Assembly: GCA_024234215.1 (NCBI GenBank)
Contig: JACKOQ010000002.1
Location: forward strand, 434,001-498,000
Length of the DNA: 64,000 nt
Direction of reading: 5' to 3'
Source of the DNA: Pseudomonadales bacterium
GTDB lineage: Bacteria; Pseudomonadota; Gammaproteobacteria; Pseudomonadales; UBA5862
The stretch's first letter is position 1. The number at the start of each line of letters is the position of its first letter. Shown here one piece after another: positions 63,430 through 64,000 of this stretch. Below the pieces are notes generated by a model. That model made no database searches and was not told the DNA's origin. It worked only from the letters and a program-made list of their open reading frames with translations. The position numbers were made by a program, and so were the translations under genes.

Positions 63430-64000
63430 AGGCGCCACTGCTGGGCATGGTGCTGACCCTGATCGCACCGATGATTGCCGCCGAACTCGCACCACCGCCA
63501 ATGACCGGGCTGCTGCCCACCGAACTGGCGCGGCCGCTGCTCGACCAGGATCCTGGCGTGGCGGCAGCACAGGCCGATCTGCAGGTCGCGCTGCACGAGG
63601 CTGGCATTCTCGAACGCTCGCCCCATGAGTGGAGCCTGCGCACCACCGGTCAGCAGCGCAACCTCGACCGCGGTCCGACCCATGACGAATGGCATCTGGC
63701 GCTGGAGCGGACACTGCGCCTGCCGGGCAAGGCCGCGGCTGACCGCGGTCTGGGTGCCGCCACTGTCGAGGCTGCCCAGGCCCGCCGTGGCGAGCTGCTG
63801 CACGAAACCGCCCGTGAACTGATGACGCTGTGGCTGGAGTGGCTGGCGGCCGAGCAGACCCGTGAACTGGCCGCTGACGCCCTGCTCGCAGTCGAGCGCG
63901 CGCAGGCAGCGGTGCACAAACGGGTCACCGCCGGCGACGCCGCCCAACTCGACCTGAGCCTGGCCCAGGCGGAGCTGGCGACGCAGCAGGTGTTCAGCAA
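63426..64000 (+). CDS. RND efflux outer-membrane channel (TolC/CzcC family), N-terminal part
   Basis: This open frame starts at ATG 63426 and runs off the window end (191 codons). A signal peptide (LLGMVLTLIAPMIAAELAPP) is followed by long amphipathic helices with the outer-membrane efflux pattern (LDQDPGVAAAQADLQVALHE, LALERTLRLPGKAAADRGLG, KRVTAGDAAQLDLSLAQAEL). It overlaps the DUF3240 stop (ATGA). It completes the tripartite efflux set with the adaptor and pump. Confidence 0.88.
   Translation, partial: MKAPLLGMVLTLIAPMIAAELAPPPMTGLLPTELARPLLDQDPGVAAAQADLQVALHEAGILERSPHEWSLRTTGQQRNLDRGPTHDEWHLALERTLRLPGKAAADRGLGAATVEAAQARRGELLHETARELMTLWLEWLAAEQTRELAADALLAVERAQAAVHKRVTAGDAAQLDLSLAQAELATQQVFS

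Overview
The window is high-G+C bacterial chromosome from a gammaproteobacterium that I cannot place further. The evidence is gene order. recN, fur, bamE, ratB, ratA, smpB and ssrA lie together. miaB is followed by phoH-like, ybeY, corC and lnt. coaBC, dut, algC, argB, slmA, pyrE, a crc-like gene, rph and yicC follow in the order familiar from Pseudomonas and relatives. The tmRNA encodes the tag ANDETYALAA. An exported PEP-CTERM protein suggests an exosortase and extracellular-matrix lifestyle.

Layout. 1-5.9 kb: grpE (cut by the window edge) and hrcA, then recN, fur, bamE, ratBA, smpB and ssrA (tmRNA). 5.9-7.8 kb: a small accessory patch just downstream of ssrA with an AlpA-like DNA-binding protein and a Fic protein; it ends at a sequence resembling a decayed ssrA 3' end plus terminator. 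8-22.8 kb: ygiQ, two tandem Nudix hydrolases, a YeeE/YedE pair, a sterol-desaturase-family gene, an alpha/beta hydrolase, tusA, ppsA with its regulator ppsR, prpC-prpB, pabB, nudL and trxC.

22.9-38.8 kb is the urease region on the minus strand: ureD, ureA, cfa, ureB, ureC, ureE, ureF, ureG and a nickel-transporter-like gene, with a His/Glu-rich exported protein divergent from its end. It is split twice. cfa sits between ureA and ureB. A complete kdp locus (small ORF, kdpF, kdpA, kdpB, kdpC, kdpD, kdpE) sits between ureD and ureA. The kdp block is bounded by a 281-bp direct repeat of the ureD 3' end and by a diverged ureA tail, so it looks inserted. kdpA carries an apparent one-base frameshift.

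39-56.2 kb is core genome: a zinc alcohol dehydrogenase, miaB, the phoH-like/ybeY/corC/lnt operon, a DUF218 gene, then coaBC to yicC. 56.2-58.3 kb holds a PEP-CTERM protein behind a good sigma-54-type promoter, and a frameshifted second small protein with a degenerate sorting signal. 58.4-64 kb is a heavy-metal RND efflux operon (small exported protein, adaptor, pump, DUF3240, outer-membrane channel), truncated by the window end.

Functional links. PpsR controls PpsA by phosphorylation. UreE/F/G/D and the transporter supply nickel to urease. KdpD/E should control kdpFABC if kdpA is functional. SmpB and tmRNA act together in ribosome rescue. Coordinates were read by hand. Start codons were chosen from ribosome-binding sites, overlaps and family lengths.
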